Assembly: GCF_030295935.1 (NCBI RefSeq)
Contig: NZ_AP027362.1
Coordinates: 2,356,001-2,420,000, forward strand
DNA length: 64,000 nt
DNA from: Thalassotalea piscium
GTDB lineage: Bacteria; Pseudomonadota; Gammaproteobacteria; Enterobacterales; Alteromonadaceae
Reading direction: 5' to 3'
Shown one piece after another: positions 30,270-40,017 of this stretch; positions within the stretch are counted from its first letter, which is position 1; the number at the start of each line of letters is the position of its first letter. The position numbers and the translations under genes are program-made. The notes below the pieces were generated by a model, which saw only the letters and a program-made list of their open reading frames with translations, had not been told where the DNA came from and searched no databases.

Positions 30270-31220
30270 TTAATTGCTTTTCTTAGTTGATTCATCAACG
30301 GCTGATCTTAAAAAGCCATTGTTAGCCGCTAACAATACTTTTGCCTGATCGACAGGTAAGCCTGTTAACACTAATAAAATGGCAAGTTTAGCGTTGTTAT
30401 TAGCTTGTACTAATGCCGCTGACGCTTTTTGAATATCACAAGATGTAGCCTGCATTACAATATGAACGGCTCTTGCTTTTAATTTCTCATTACTTGCGTG
30501 TACATCAACCATTAGGTTTTCGTAGCTTTTACCCGTTTTTACCATGCTAGCTGTTGTTAGCATATTAAGGATAAGTTTTTGTGCAGTACCTGACTTTAAG
30601 CGCGTTGAGCCGGTAAGTGCTTCAGGTCCAACTTCAGCACAAATTGCAATATCAGCCTCTTTAAGCAGCGCTGAGCCAGAATTACAAGAAACACCAACCG
30701 CAACAGCACCAACTTTTTTCGCATACTTTAAAGCTGAAATGGTGTAGGGTGTTCGCCCACTGGCAGCAATACCAACCACAACATCATTTTTGCTAACATT
30801 CACTTGTTTAAGCTCTGTAATTGCAAGTTCAGGGTCATCTTCAGCACCTTCTACCGCTTTATACATAGCCGTTGTTCCGCCTGCGATTAATGCGATTATT
30901 TGATGTTCAGACACACTAAATGTTGGCGGACACTCTACGGCATCTAAAACACCTAAACGTCCACTTGTTCCTGCGCCCACATAAATAAGTCTACCGCCTC
31001 TAGCAAATGCAGTTACTATAGCTTCTACCGCATACGTTATCTCTGGTATCGACTGTTTTACTACTTGAGCTACTTTTTGGTCTTCTCTATTTAACGCCAA
31101 TAACAGGCTATTAGTATCTAATAAATCTAAATCCATTGTGTCTGGATTACGACCTTCAGAAGACATTTGCTGTAGATCACCAATTAATTGAGATTGTTGA
31201 GTATTTAATTTAACTTCCAT
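30270..31220 (-). CDS. murQ: MurQ, N-acetylmuramic acid 6-phosphate etherase
   Basis: MurQ cleaves the D-lactyl ether of MurNAc-6-P to give GlcNAc-6-P and D-lactate in the cytosol. The 316-aa product has the SIS core with GAGTSGRLGVLDAVECPPTF (about 80-100; the Glu here is the proposed catalytic acid) and the second family motif GPEALTGSTRLKSGTAQKLILNM (about 205-227). The C-terminal UBA-like segment is present. It overlaps the upstream kinase gene by 11 bp and is followed 2 bp later by namZ, which suggests tight translational coupling. Confidence 0.96.
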   Translation of the reverse strand: MEVKLNTQQSQLIGDLQQMSSEGRNPDTMDLDLLDTNSLLLALNREDQKVAQVVKQSIPEITYAVEAIVTAFARGGRLIYVGAGTSGRLGVLDAVECPPTFSVSEHQIIALIAGGTTAMYKAVEGAEDDPELAITELKQVNVSKNDVVVGIAASGRTPYTISALKYAKKVGAVAVGVSCNSGSALLKEADIAICAEVGPEALTGSTRLKSGTAQKLILNMLTTASMVKTGKSYENLMVDVHASNEKLKARAVHIVMQATSCDIQKASAALVQANNNAKLAILLVLTGLPVDQAKVLLAANNGFLRSAVDESTKKSN

Positions 31221-32127
31221 ACGTTGAGTACCCTGTGAGGTTTTTCTGCGCTAATTTTTTTGCTAAAAAGCATGCGCCATCTAAAGCATTACCTTTTTCT
31301 TTTACTAACATATTTTTAATATCAGTACTTAAAAATGGCATAGTTGGTGTTGAAAGGCCTCCAAGCAACACTACCGGTAGCTGTAAGTTAGCTCTTGTTT
31401 TTGTGATCAGGCTTTCTACATGACGAACATGTTCAATTAAAATGCTTTTTGCTAAATGACATTTTCCGTGAAGTTCAAAAACTAAAGGGGCTAAACTTGC
31501 AAAGTCAGTTGGTTTAGCCGATGTAGACCAAGGTAAAACTGCCTCAAAATCTCCACCTATCTTTTGAACAACCATTTGAGCTAATAAACTGTTTACACCA
31601 CCAAAATCTTCTATCTCAGCTAAAATAGACTTTACAATTAAAACGCCCATTTTAGCGCCACTACCTTCATCGCCTACATTAAAACCCCAACCACCAATTT
31701 GAATCTCTTTGCCTTCATGAGTTAATGCCGCGCCAACTGAGCCAGTACCTAAAGAGACAACCGCAATAGGATTGCCTTCATTAGCACCATATAAAGAAAT
31801 TTTGGCATCTGTGTAAACCTCTACTTCCTTGTAGTCTTCAGGTATCGCTCGCTTAAACTCATTAGCTCTTTCAATATGACCCGCACCGGCTAAGCCAAAA
31901 ACAACAGTGATCTCAGTTCTTAAACAGTTAGCTTGAATACGCAGTTGTTCAATCAAGCTTTGGCAACTGCGTAATGCAGTATTATAGTCATTGGTTAAAG
32001 ACGAAGGGCCCGTGCTCGCTTGCCATTGCTCTTCAGTGTCTATATTTATAAGGCGAGCAATCGTTTTAGTGCCACCGCCATCTACACCTAAAATGAAGGT
32101 TCTTAGATTTTCAAGATCATTCATCAC
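31210..32127 (-). CDS. BadF/BadG-type sugar kinase, probable MurNAc/GlcNAc kinase
   Basis: The 305-aa protein has the ASKHA phosphate-1 loop LGVDGGGTKTIARL at the N-terminus, the phosphate-2 motif VVSLGTGSVGAAL (about 125) and the adenosine motif VVLLGGLS (about 265). This family includes NagK-like GlcNAc kinases and MurK, a MurNAc/GlcNAc kinase of Clostridium. Its start overlaps the stop of the symporter gene by 4 bp and its end overlaps murQ by 11 bp, so its product probably feeds MurQ. I therefore favour MurNAc 6-phosphorylation. GGWGFNVGDEGSGA is the usual sugar-binding loop of the family. Confidence 0.85.
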   Translation of the reverse strand: MMNDLENLRTFILGVDGGGTKTIARLINIDTEEQWQASTGPSSLTNDYNTALRSCQSLIEQLRIQANCLRTEITVVFGLAGAGHIERANEFKRAIPEDYKEVEVYTDAKISLYGANEGNPIAVVSLGTGSVGAALTHEGKEIQIGGWGFNVGDEGSGAKMGVLIVKSILAEIEDFGGVNSLLAQMVVQKIGGDFEAVLPWSTSAKPTDFASLAPLVFELHGKCHLAKSILIEHVRHVESLITKTRANLQLPVVLLGGLSTPTMPFLSTDIKNMLVKEKGNALDGACFLAKKLAQKNLTGYSTYGS

Positions 32128-33716
32128 GCATTATCCGAACAAGTTGTTAAGTTGGTAGCATGTGTTTTATTTCGCCCTAACATACAAACAAAAAATGATA
32201 TAAAAGCGCCAATACATAGCTGCCATGTAAAGCCTAAGTCAAACAACAACTCCTCAGATAAAAACATCGACATTACATAAGGCTGAAAAAATAAAGTAAC
32301 AAGAAAGCCTATCGTTAGTGCCCAAAAAACAGATTGTTGATTACCTCGCTCTGTAAATAAAGCAGTAAAATATACGCCAAGTAAGCCACTATACGAAAAC
32401 ACCATAACGCTTAGTGCGAACTTTAATAGTGGCATATCCGTATACCTTTGCCAGTAAAAGCAAAGAATTGCCATTAAACAAAGTGCTAAAGCGACCACTA
32501 CCATGCCTAATTGCCCAGCACTAACATAATGAGACTCAGGCATTACTATTTTTTGTTTTTCTTTAAAAGGACGATACAGGTCGTTAACGATAACTGACGA
32601 CATTGAATTTAAGCCTGAATTCAAGGTAGATAGGGCTGCAGCTATTATCCCAATAGTAACTAGTCCACGTACGCCAGAAGGAATTTCATTAAGAACGTAG
32701 TACATAAAAATTGTAATCTTTTCGCCTTGAAAACTTTGAATTAGCTCACCACCTGATGACATTTGCATAATGTCTGGGCGTTGATACAAAATATAAAGCA
32801 ACAATCCGATCACAATAAATAACAGCATTACAGGTATAACAAGTAACACGGAAAGTAGCATTGCTTTGTTAGCTTCTTTAGCATTTTTACAGGTTAAAAT
32901 GCGTTGTGTCATGTCTTGGTCTAAACCAAATGCCGCAAAATTTAACAACATAAAACCGGTAATAGCAGACCAAAAGTTAAAAACACCTGTTGAAGTAAAG
33001 TCCCAGTCAAACTTTAATACGGCCAACTTTGAAGACTGACCCGGTGACGGGTTTTGTAATGCATCTATAATTTGAGAAAAACTTGCAGGAATCGCCGTAT
33101 AGATAAAGTAAATAACAAACACTGCTGCGCTTATATAAACAACGCATTGAATCACATCACTGTAAATTACGGTTCTAATGCCACTAAATACGGTATAAAT
33201 TAACCCGACAAAGGTTAAAATAATGGTCGCTATAATCACGTTTTCAGCAGCAATATTACCAAATAAAATCATGGCAACAGCTAAAGCGGCCATGTATAGT
33301 CGTGCACCACTGGCAAAAACACGACCAAATAAATACATTATCCCTGCCTGTTTCTTGGCTGCACTTCCCATACGCTTTTCAAGTAACTCATAAACGGTGA
33401 ATACTTTATTTTGATAAAACTTTGGCACAAGAAAAACTGTCACTAAAACAGCGGCAATTACAGCGCCGATATTGGTCGCAAGATACGACAGATCGCCCTG
33501 ATACCCTTGGTCTGGACCACCTAAGAAAGTTGCTGCTGATTGAGAGGTCGCTAAAATAGAAATAGCAACCATCCACGTAGGAATCGTATTACTACCAAGA
33601 AAAAAGTCTTGAGTATTTTGTGATTTTTTACGATTAAAGTAAATTCCAGAGCCTAGTAATAACGCCCCGTACAAAGCAAAAACAAGCCAATCTAATCCCG
33701 AATATAGTGTACTCAT
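32124..33716 (-). CDS. Sodium:solute symporter (SSS family), probable amino-sugar importer
   Basis: A 530-aa inner-membrane transporter with about 14 spans. Family features include LDWLVFALYGALLLGSGIYF at the N-terminus, the TWMVAISILATSQSAATFLGGPD helix (about 47-70) and the sodium-site helix GIIAAALSTLNSGLNSMSSV (about 355). SSS members move sugars, sialic acid, amino acids or other solutes with Na+. Because the gene is translationally coupled to the kinase and murQ genes, free MurNAc (or a MurNAc-containing sugar) is the likely cargo, replacing the MurP phosphotransferase of E. coli. That substrate is inferred. Confidence 0.88.
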   Translation of the reverse strand: MSTLYSGLDWLVFALYGALLLGSGIYFNRKKSQNTQDFFLGSNTIPTWMVAISILATSQSAATFLGGPDQGYQGDLSYLATNIGAVIAAVLVTVFLVPKFYQNKVFTVYELLEKRMGSAAKKQAGIMYLFGRVFASGARLYMAALAVAMILFGNIAAENVIIATIILTFVGLIYTVFSGIRTVIYSDVIQCVVYISAAVFVIYFIYTAIPASFSQIIDALQNPSPGQSSKLAVLKFDWDFTSTGVFNFWSAITGFMLLNFAAFGLDQDMTQRILTCKNAKEANKAMLLSVLLVIPVMLLFIVIGLLLYILYQRPDIMQMSSGGELIQSFQGEKITIFMYYVLNEIPSGVRGLVTIGIIAAALSTLNSGLNSMSSVIVNDLYRPFKEKQKIVMPESHYVSAGQLGMVVVALALCLMAILCFYWQRYTDMPLLKFALSVMVFSYSGLLGVYFTALFTERGNQQSVFWALTIGFLVTLFFQPYVMSMFLSEELLFDLGFTWQLCIGAFISFFVCMLGRNKTHATNLTTCSDNA

Positions 33717-33890
33717 ATGTTCCTTAAAATTTCACTTTACAAAGGTTAAAGGAATAATTTATTCAAACATTAACACAAAACAATAATTAAATATAACAAA
33801 AAATATATAGGTAATAGATATTAATGTCTGTTGAACTTAACGTTTATATCCGTTTCATTAATTAGATAACCTGCATTTTACAAAAGGATA

Positions 33891-34982
33891 TTACAGATCG
33901 ACTAAACCATTTATTCGGTTGATACCCAAGCCTGGTGCATTATTAAGCTGTATTACAGACTTATCAAATGTTACGCCGCCTGATATAGGATCATATTGGC
34001 CAAGCGCTGGCCCATCGAGATCAATTTTAGTAATAGCATCTGACTTAGCCACTGCGAGATGAGCAGCACCAGAAACACCTATGCTGCCCTCAAGCATGCA
34101 ACCAATCATACATTCCACCTGATAAATTTTAGCGATATCAGCTATTTTTATCGCATTTGAAATGCCACCGGTTTTCATTAGTTTAATATTAATAATATCA
34201 ACACAATGGCTCGTAATAAGCTCTATCACTTGCTTAGGTGAAAATGCGCTTTCATCCGCCATAATAGGCGTATGAACTCGATCAGAAATATATTTTAACC
34301 CCGCAATATCATCTGCGCGAACAGGCTGCTCTATTAACTCCAAATGTATGCCAATACTTTCAAAGTAATTAGCCGCATAAACAGTTTGTTTAGCGCTCCA
34401 GCCCTGATTAACATCTAGCCTTAGTAATATATCGTTATCTACCGCGCTATGAATGGCTTTAACTCTTTCAATATCTTCTTTAATATCTGTACCAATTTTA
34501 ATCTTTAATATATTAAAGCCATCAGCAACGGCTTGAACTGAATCACTGATCATTTTATCAATATTATCAACACTGATGGTTATATCAGTTTGTAGTTTAT
34601 TGTCTCCACCACCTAACAATTGGTACAAAGGTGCTTTATAAAGCTTTCCCCATAAGTCATATATCGCTAACTCTAATGCTGCTTTAGCACTGGTATTATT
34701 AATAATTGAAGATTGAATAACATGAATAATGCCATTTAAATTTTCAATATCCATGCCTTTCAATTTAGGCAATAAGACAGTATCAATTGCCGCAATAATA
34801 GCGCCGTGCGTGTCACCGGTAATTACCGGTGTTGCTGGTGAAGCACCATAGCCCACCTCGCCTGCATCAGTTTCAACAATAACCACTAGGTCTTCTATAT
34901 TTTCAACCGTTCTCATCGACGTTTTAAAAGGCGTTATTAATGGCACTATTAACTTCGCAAAACGTATATTGGTAATTTTCAT
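33891..34982 (-). CDS. L-Ala-D/L-Glu (dipeptide) epimerase-like enolase-superfamily enzyme
   Basis: These enzymes invert L-Ala-D-Glu from peptidoglycan to L-Ala-L-Glu so that ordinary peptidases can use it. The 363-aa protein has the muconate-lactonising fold: N-terminal cap (1-125), KxK catalytic pair in ILKIKIG (about 160), metal ligands in LRLDVNQGW (about 190), LIEQPV (about 218) and ADESAF (about 245), and the second Lys in IINIKLMKTGG (about 268). There is no signal peptide, so it is cytosolic. It follows the NlpC/P60 gene by 10 bp, which would supply gamma-D-Glu dipeptide. A 174-bp gap separates it from the symporter gene. Confidence 0.88.
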   Translation of the reverse strand: MKITNIRFAKLIVPLITPFKTSMRTVENIEDLVVIVETDAGEVGYGASPATPVITGDTHGAIIAAIDTVLLPKLKGMDIENLNGIIHVIQSSIINNTSAKAALELAIYDLWGKLYKAPLYQLLGGGDNKLQTDITISVDNIDKMISDSVQAVADGFNILKIKIGTDIKEDIERVKAIHSAVDNDILLRLDVNQGWSAKQTVYAANYFESIGIHLELIEQPVRADDIAGLKYISDRVHTPIMADESAFSPKQVIELITSHCVDIINIKLMKTGGISNAIKIADIAKIYQVECMIGCMLEGSIGVSGAAHLAVAKSDAITKIDLDGPALGQYDPISGGVTFDKSVIQLNNAPGLGINRINGLVDL

Positions 34983-34992
34983 TTTGCCACCT

Positions 34993-36402
34993 TTACTCGT
35001 TAAGTCTTATCTGTTTAATATTATAGATTCTATCAATATAGCTTTTAGATTCAGATAACTGTAAAGGGAGTAAAGGCGTTACTGAAACACCATTTAATGT
35101 GCCTTTATAGTATTTGTTATCTTCGGTGAAGTAAGACATACCTTTAACATCATGAATCACATAAGGCTGACCATTATCTTCACCCAAATACATAACAACA
35201 TGACCAGGAATATAAACTAAGTCGCCAACTTCCAATTGTTTTATTGCCGCCAATTTGTCTTCTTTTTTAGATTCGGTAGTAAAGTCAATGCTATTACCAT
35301 AGTTTGCTTTGCCTTGTTGTCCTGAATTTCGCGGCATTAACACCCCAAAAGTTTTGTAAATTTCACCAACAAAGCCGGTACAATCTCTTGCGTTATAATC
35401 ATGCCCCCAGCCATAACGTTCACCTAAAAACTTAAACGCCTGCTTAATAATATTTTGTTTTGTAAAGGGTAAGTAACCTATATTAATATCTTGGCTTTTT
35501 GCTATCAACGCAGGTAAAAAACTCAACTTTCCACTTTTATTTCTCACAGGAAGCTGAACAATATGTGAAGCATAAGGGTTTTGACCATACAGGTTACCGA
35601 CAAATTCACCTTTATTCATTAGTGGTAATTTAACCCCCATATCTAGCTGAATTTCCGAGACTTCAGGCTTGTCAGGTACAAAAGTTGTAAACACTTTGTC
35701 GCCAGTTACCACTAAAAACTGTTCCGGTTTCATGAAGTTATTAACGATTTTTTTATCTCCAAGCGCTATATCTTTTTGCATTACCCACGCAAGGTAGTTG
35801 TATGATCGCACCAGATACCATTGTTTATCTTTACTCTCATGTAATACCGCAACCGACTCGCCCGGAAACACTGCGGTTTCTTGAAACCTGTCAAGATCGC
35901 TATCCATACCACTATTAAGCACTCGGTCATTAGTAGGAAAAGTTCGCAAAGATGCTCGTTTAACCACTAACCCCCATCTCACACTATTCTTAGTAGCTAC
36001 AGCCAAAAGGTTTAAGTTTTCTCTGTAATTGTTAAACTCTTTGTCACCTAGCTTGCGACCATTGCTATAAAACCTCGCGCTACTGGGTACTGAACTAATT
36101 TGATTAATTAAGCTAATTAATTGAGCTTGAGTTAATTGTTCGGGCATTGTCAGCGGATCGCTAACATGCTCATTATTCGCTATCAACTGTTGATTAAACT
36201 GGCTTACACCTTGGTTATCAATCAACACTGCATCTTCACTTGCTTGCTTATTTTTATGAAGCTCAATCCAGTGCGATGTTGTCAATTGTGATTCATTTAT
36301 GTTCATAACGTCTGACTTCTGTTCCACATATTCAAATGCTGCGAGCGAAAAAAAGTTCATCTGTAAAAGTAATACAAATGAAATTATGACTTTAACTTTC
36401 AT
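34993..36402 (-). CDS. Secreted SH3 / NlpC-P60 cell-wall endopeptidase
   Basis: The 469-aa protein has a Sec signal (cut near SLAA), two SH3b-like regions (about 145-300; VKRASLRTFPTNDR and WYLVRSYNYLAWV) and a C-terminal NlpC/P60 domain (about 320-450). The catalytic Cys is in ARDCTGFVGEIYKTFG (about 339) and the His in YIPGHVVMYLG (about 398); HDVKG offers the third polar residue. YkfC-like enzymes of this shape cut the gamma-D-Glu to diamino-acid bond of free muropeptides and release L-Ala-D-Glu. The gene is directly upstream of the dipeptide epimerase gene, the same pairing as ykfB-ykfC in Bacillus. Confidence 0.88.
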   Translation of the reverse strand: MKVKVIISFVLLLQMNFFSLAAFEYVEQKSDVMNINESQLTTSHWIELHKNKQASEDAVLIDNQGVSQFNQQLIANNEHVSDPLTMPEQLTQAQLISLINQISSVPSSARFYSNGRKLGDKEFNNYRENLNLLAVATKNSVRWGLVVKRASLRTFPTNDRVLNSGMDSDLDRFQETAVFPGESVAVLHESKDKQWYLVRSYNYLAWVMQKDIALGDKKIVNNFMKPEQFLVVTGDKVFTTFVPDKPEVSEIQLDMGVKLPLMNKGEFVGNLYGQNPYASHIVQLPVRNKSGKLSFLPALIAKSQDINIGYLPFTKQNIIKQAFKFLGERYGWGHDYNARDCTGFVGEIYKTFGVLMPRNSGQQGKANYGNSIDFTTESKKEDKLAAIKQLEVGDLVYIPGHVVMYLGEDNGQPYVIHDVKGMSYFTEDNKYYKGTLNGVSVTPLLPLQLSESKSYIDRIYNIKQIRLNE

Positions 36403-36436
36403 TTAAATGTTCCTTAGTTAACATTAAAAATATCTA

Positions 36437-38320
36437 TCATAAATCTAGGGTAATGGGTAAATGTCCGGTAGCACTAACTTCACCCGTTATTATTTCAGCT
36501 AAACTATTAAATACAGCCCCAGTATACCCATCCGAGTCTTTAATTTGGTATGCATTACCATCAAAGCTTGCTAATACCCAATCAGCAGTTGCTGTATATT
36601 GTGCTAATTGATATGGCGCTTTAAGGGATATATATATCGCAGGTAACTGCTTTTGCTTTGCATACGCTAAAACACTTAAAGCATGATCTGCCGCCGTTTT
36701 ATCTAGGTTAACACTCTGTATGGTAAGATCACTCGCCTGCCCTATTTCAACGGCAGTTTTTTGGCTATCATTGGCCACAATTACAAGTTCAGTATTATCA
36801 AGCTGAGCAAACATGGCTTCTTGGTTAAACGTTTCCAAGTTTGATGTTGATATCAACCATGGTTGCTCACCCATGAGCACACTTTGCTGATTGAGCGCAC
36901 GCGCCATTGCTTCAGACTGCTCTTTTTTAGGAAAGACAAGGTGAACTTTAGTTATCGATGATAACGTTTGTGGCAGTATTTCATTGGGCTTAATTTCAAC
37001 CACTGACTGCTGAGCAAGCGCCTGCTCTAACGCCTTATGCTTGTCATTTCCAATTATTTGCTTAGCATTCAACACCTTCTCATCAATATTGGTTTTATCA
37101 ACTGGCACAAGCGATTGTTTTAATTTAAGTATTCTAGCAACTGAGTGTTCAACCTCTTCAATTGAGATATCACCTAACATAACTTTATCTACCAGTAGAT
37201 TAAGCATATTTTTAAATCGAGGGATATCTGAAGGCTGCCTAATGCTCATTGGCATCATTGCTATGTCTGCACCAGCATTAAAGGTATGGATAACGGCTTC
37301 ATCTTCAGCAAAAAACTCAGCAATTCCCGCCATGTCTAACGCATCAGTGATCACTACGCCATCAAACCCCATTTCCTCTCTTAGTAATGTCGTTAAAATG
37401 GCTTTAGATAAGGTTGCGGGTTTGATCATAGAGTCGCCAAACTTGTTTATGACTAAACTATTATCAAGTGCAGGATATTGAATATGTGCCGTCATTATCA
37501 TTTCAACATTACTAGTGTCTATTGCTTGTTGAAATGGCAATAAATCAACTGATTTAACCACATCAAAGCTATGTTCAACACGTGGTAGACCTGTATGGCT
37601 ATCTGTATTGGTATCGCCATGGCCAGGGAAATGCTTTAATGTGCCAATAACCCCTTGCGACTGCAAACCTTCAAGCATAGCAACACCCAACTCGCCAACA
37701 ATTTCGGGGGTTTCGCCAAAAGAGCGTACGTTAATTACAGGATTATTTGGATTAATATTTACGTCTACATCAGGTGAGTGATTAACATTTATACCTAGCG
37801 AGAATAATTCAGCGCCAATAACCTCTCCTACTTTTCTTGCAAAGTAGTCACTATGATTTTCATAGGTTGCACCTACGGCCATATTACCCGAGAAGGAAGT
37901 TGCAATAGCACGAGGTAAACGTACAACTCGCCCACCTTCTTGGTCAATTGAAATTAACAGCGGTTGTGCACTGTTTGATGCTAATGCCGCTTGCTGTAGA
38001 TCTTGCGTAAGATGAATAGTTTGCTCAATATCAGTAAAGTTTTCTGCAAAAAGAATTATTGACCCTAGAGACGTATCTGTTATTAAGCCAGATAAGTCTT
38101 CATGTAATGTGGTTACTGGAGATTTACATCTATTTTCATCGGTAAAGACAACATGTTCAGTTAATTCAGGGCAATAATAGCGAATATCAAGCATAATTTT
38201 TTGTGCTATTTTTTGTGCTATTTCAGCGCGTTCAGCTTGGTGTTTAAACAGTAAAGCAAGCAGTATTACTATGCCTATGACCAAACCCAACACAACTTTC
38301 CTATTAATACGACTAAACAT
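36437..38320 (-). CDS. Membrane-anchored GH3 beta-N-acetylglucosaminidase (NagZ-like)
   Basis: The GH3 domain (about 45-375) has KHFPGHGDTNTDSHTGLP, the NagZ-type His/Asp loop, IDQEGGRVVRLP for substrate binding, and VVITDALDMAGIA with the nucleophile Asp. A C-terminal domain of about 220 residues follows, as in two-domain enzymes, unlike cytosolic NagZ. The N-terminus has an uncleaved-looking hydrophobic span (VVLGLVIGIVILLALLF), so the enzyme faces the periplasm. I place the start at the ATG complementary to 38318-38320 (MFSRINRK) because AGAGGA is just ahead; an in-frame TTG seven codons upstream is less likely. It would remove GlcNAc from imported glycan pieces, exposing MurNAc to NamZ. 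Confidence 0.88.
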   Translation of the reverse strand: MFSRINRKVVLGLVIGIVILLALLFKHQAERAEIAQKIAQKIMLDIRYYCPELTEHVVFTDENRCKSPVTTLHEDLSGLITDTSLGSIILFAENFTDIEQTIHLTQDLQQAALASNSAQPLLISIDQEGGRVVRLPRAIATSFSGNMAVGATYENHSDYFARKVGEVIGAELFSLGINVNHSPDVDVNINPNNPVINVRSFGETPEIVGELGVAMLEGLQSQGVIGTLKHFPGHGDTNTDSHTGLPRVEHSFDVVKSVDLLPFQQAIDTSNVEMIMTAHIQYPALDNSLVINKFGDSMIKPATLSKAILTTLLREEMGFDGVVITDALDMAGIAEFFAEDEAVIHTFNAGADIAMMPMSIRQPSDIPRFKNMLNLLVDKVMLGDISIEEVEHSVARILKLKQSLVPVDKTNIDEKVLNAKQIIGNDKHKALEQALAQQSVVEIKPNEILPQTLSSITKVHLVFPKKEQSEAMARALNQQSVLMGEQPWLISTSNLETFNQEAMFAQLDNTELVIVANDSQKTAVEIGQASDLTIQSVNLDKTAADHALSVLAYAKQKQLPAIYISLKAPYQLAQYTATADWVLASFDGNAYQIKDSDGYTGAVFNSLAEIITGEVSATGHLPITLDL

Positions 38321-38395
38321 AATTCCTCTGGCTGTACTCAATGTAAATTAACGGTGTTAATACCTGTTTAATATCTAGTTTCACTCACTTGATAC

Positions 38396-39988
38396 CTATT
38401 CAGTAATACGGGTAAAGTTCAGATCTATATAATCAAAACTGGCATCAATATCGTCTGAAAGTCGATCCATTGTTAATCCAACTACCTGATTATTTTCTAC
38501 TGTAAACCGAGCAAACGCATCTGCCTCTAAACTTCTATCGTCATACCAAACAATAAATTCGTTACCCTCGTTCTCTATCATGTGCCCGTGCATACGAGTC
38601 GACTTTAAAGATTCAAAGTAAAGCTGTTTGTTTTTAATTGAAATGTTAACTTGGCCAAACCAAGGGTCTTGATAAAGACCAACGTAACGTTGTAAGGGTA
38701 GTGTTACCTTTTTTCTTAAAGGCTTAACATTATGCGTTAAACTTGCTTGGGCACTTTTCGTGCGGAGTCGGTCTAACCGCTCCTGTTGTCTTTGTGTTTG
38801 AATTGTTAACCAGTCTCTTTGCTCAACATTTATAAAAGACTGAACAATAGAATTCATTATTGTATTTCTAGCATAGGTTGAGTTTTGATTAATAAGAACA
38901 ACAACGCCTAAATTTAACTCTGGGATCAAAGTAATTTGAGATAAGTTACCTGACAAACTCCCCGTATGAGAAACACGTTTGTAACCATGCGTATCGGCTA
39001 AACGCCAGCCTAACCCATAAGATCTAAAGTTAGTATTATGATATTTTTTATCATTTTCTGAGACAGATAAAATAGTATGTGGAGACCACATAACTTTACT
39101 TTGCTCATCGCTAAAAATTCTCACATCAGCAGGTGAAATACCACGGTTTAATTGTGTTTGTACCCAAACAAGTAAATCATTAACGCTACATTTAATACCA
39201 CCAGCAGCAGCCATAACACTCTCTTTATCATACGTTTGATTACGTTTGATAATGGTTGGTTTATCGTTAATTAAACCATGAGGTTGAGCAATATTTGTCA
39301 TTTGCTTTTTTGGTACAGCGCCAGCAAAGCAGCGCTTCATTTCTAGCGCTGAAAATATTTGCTGTTCAACAAACTGCTCCCAAGACAATCCCGAAACCTT
39401 TGCAACAACCTCACCAGCTACAATATAAAGCAAGTTGTCGTAGGCATACTCACTGCGAAAACCCGAAGCGGGACGTAAATGTTTAAGGTTACGTATTATT
39501 TCATCTCGGCTAAAGCCTGCTGGTTCTGGCCACAGCATTAAGTCACCGGCAAATCTTGCTAAGCCACTGCGATGAGTCAGCAAATCAGCAATAGTAAATT
39601 CTTTCGTCACCCACTGATCGTATAATGCAAACTGAGGAATAATATCAACAACTTTACTTTCCCAAGTTATTTTTTGTTGATCAACTAACATTGCTAAAGC
39701 TGCAGCAGTAAAGGCTTTAGAGGTTGAAGCTATTTTAAAGAGTGTTTTTTTATCAACGGTCAGCGCTTCTTTATTGATATCTTGTAAGCCATAACCTTTG
39801 TTCAATAATACTTCGCCGTCTTTAATTACGCCAACCGCTGCACCTGGTACCTTAAATGTAGCTAATACCTTATGTACTAAGCTATCGACTTCTTTCACAT
39901 TAAAAGCATCTGTTTGGGCATATACGTATAGTGGCTGACCAAACAAACTCACGATAAAAGTGAATAGAAATAAATAATTTTTCATCAA
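38396..39988 (-). CDS. Periplasmic serine hydrolase (class C beta-lactamase/DD-peptidase fold)
   Basis: A 530-aa protein with a Sec signal (cut near VYA-QT). The beta-lactamase-like domain (about 35-370) has the serine motif IASTSKAF (SxxK), the tyrosine motif AYDNLLY (YxN) and HTGSLSG as the third motif. The C-terminal 130 residues form a DUF3471-like beta domain (PLQRYVGLYQDPWFG). Such enzymes include D-aminopeptidases, D,D-carboxypeptidases and esterases. The location between the NhaC carrier and the GH3 gene, in the same direction, suggests trimming of D-amino acids from muropeptides. Confidence 0.85.
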   Translation of the reverse strand: MMKNYLFLFTFIVSLFGQPLYVYAQTDAFNVKEVDSLVHKVLATFKVPGAAVGVIKDGEVLLNKGYGLQDINKEALTVDKKTLFKIASTSKAFTAAALAMLVDQQKITWESKVVDIIPQFALYDQWVTKEFTIADLLTHRSGLARFAGDLMLWPEPAGFSRDEIIRNLKHLRPASGFRSEYAYDNLLYIVAGEVVAKVSGLSWEQFVEQQIFSALEMKRCFAGAVPKKQMTNIAQPHGLINDKPTIIKRNQTYDKESVMAAAGGIKCSVNDLLVWVQTQLNRGISPADVRIFSDEQSKVMWSPHTILSVSENDKKYHNTNFRSYGLGWRLADTHGYKRVSHTGSLSGNLSQITLIPELNLGVVVLINQNSTYARNTIMNSIVQSFINVEQRDWLTIQTQRQQERLDRLRTKSAQASLTHNVKPLRKKVTLPLQRYVGLYQDPWFGQVNISIKNKQLYFESLKSTRMHGHMIENEGNEFIVWYDDRSLEADAFARFTVENNQVVGLTMDRLSDDIDASFDYIDLNFTRITE

Positions 39989-40017
39989 TAAAAATCTCTC
40001 ATATCAAGTAGTTGTTT

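Noticed and set aside
37041-37481. 146-codon + strand frame inside the GH3 gene
   Set aside because: Antisense shadow of a clear glycosidase; Ser/Ile-rich with no domain.
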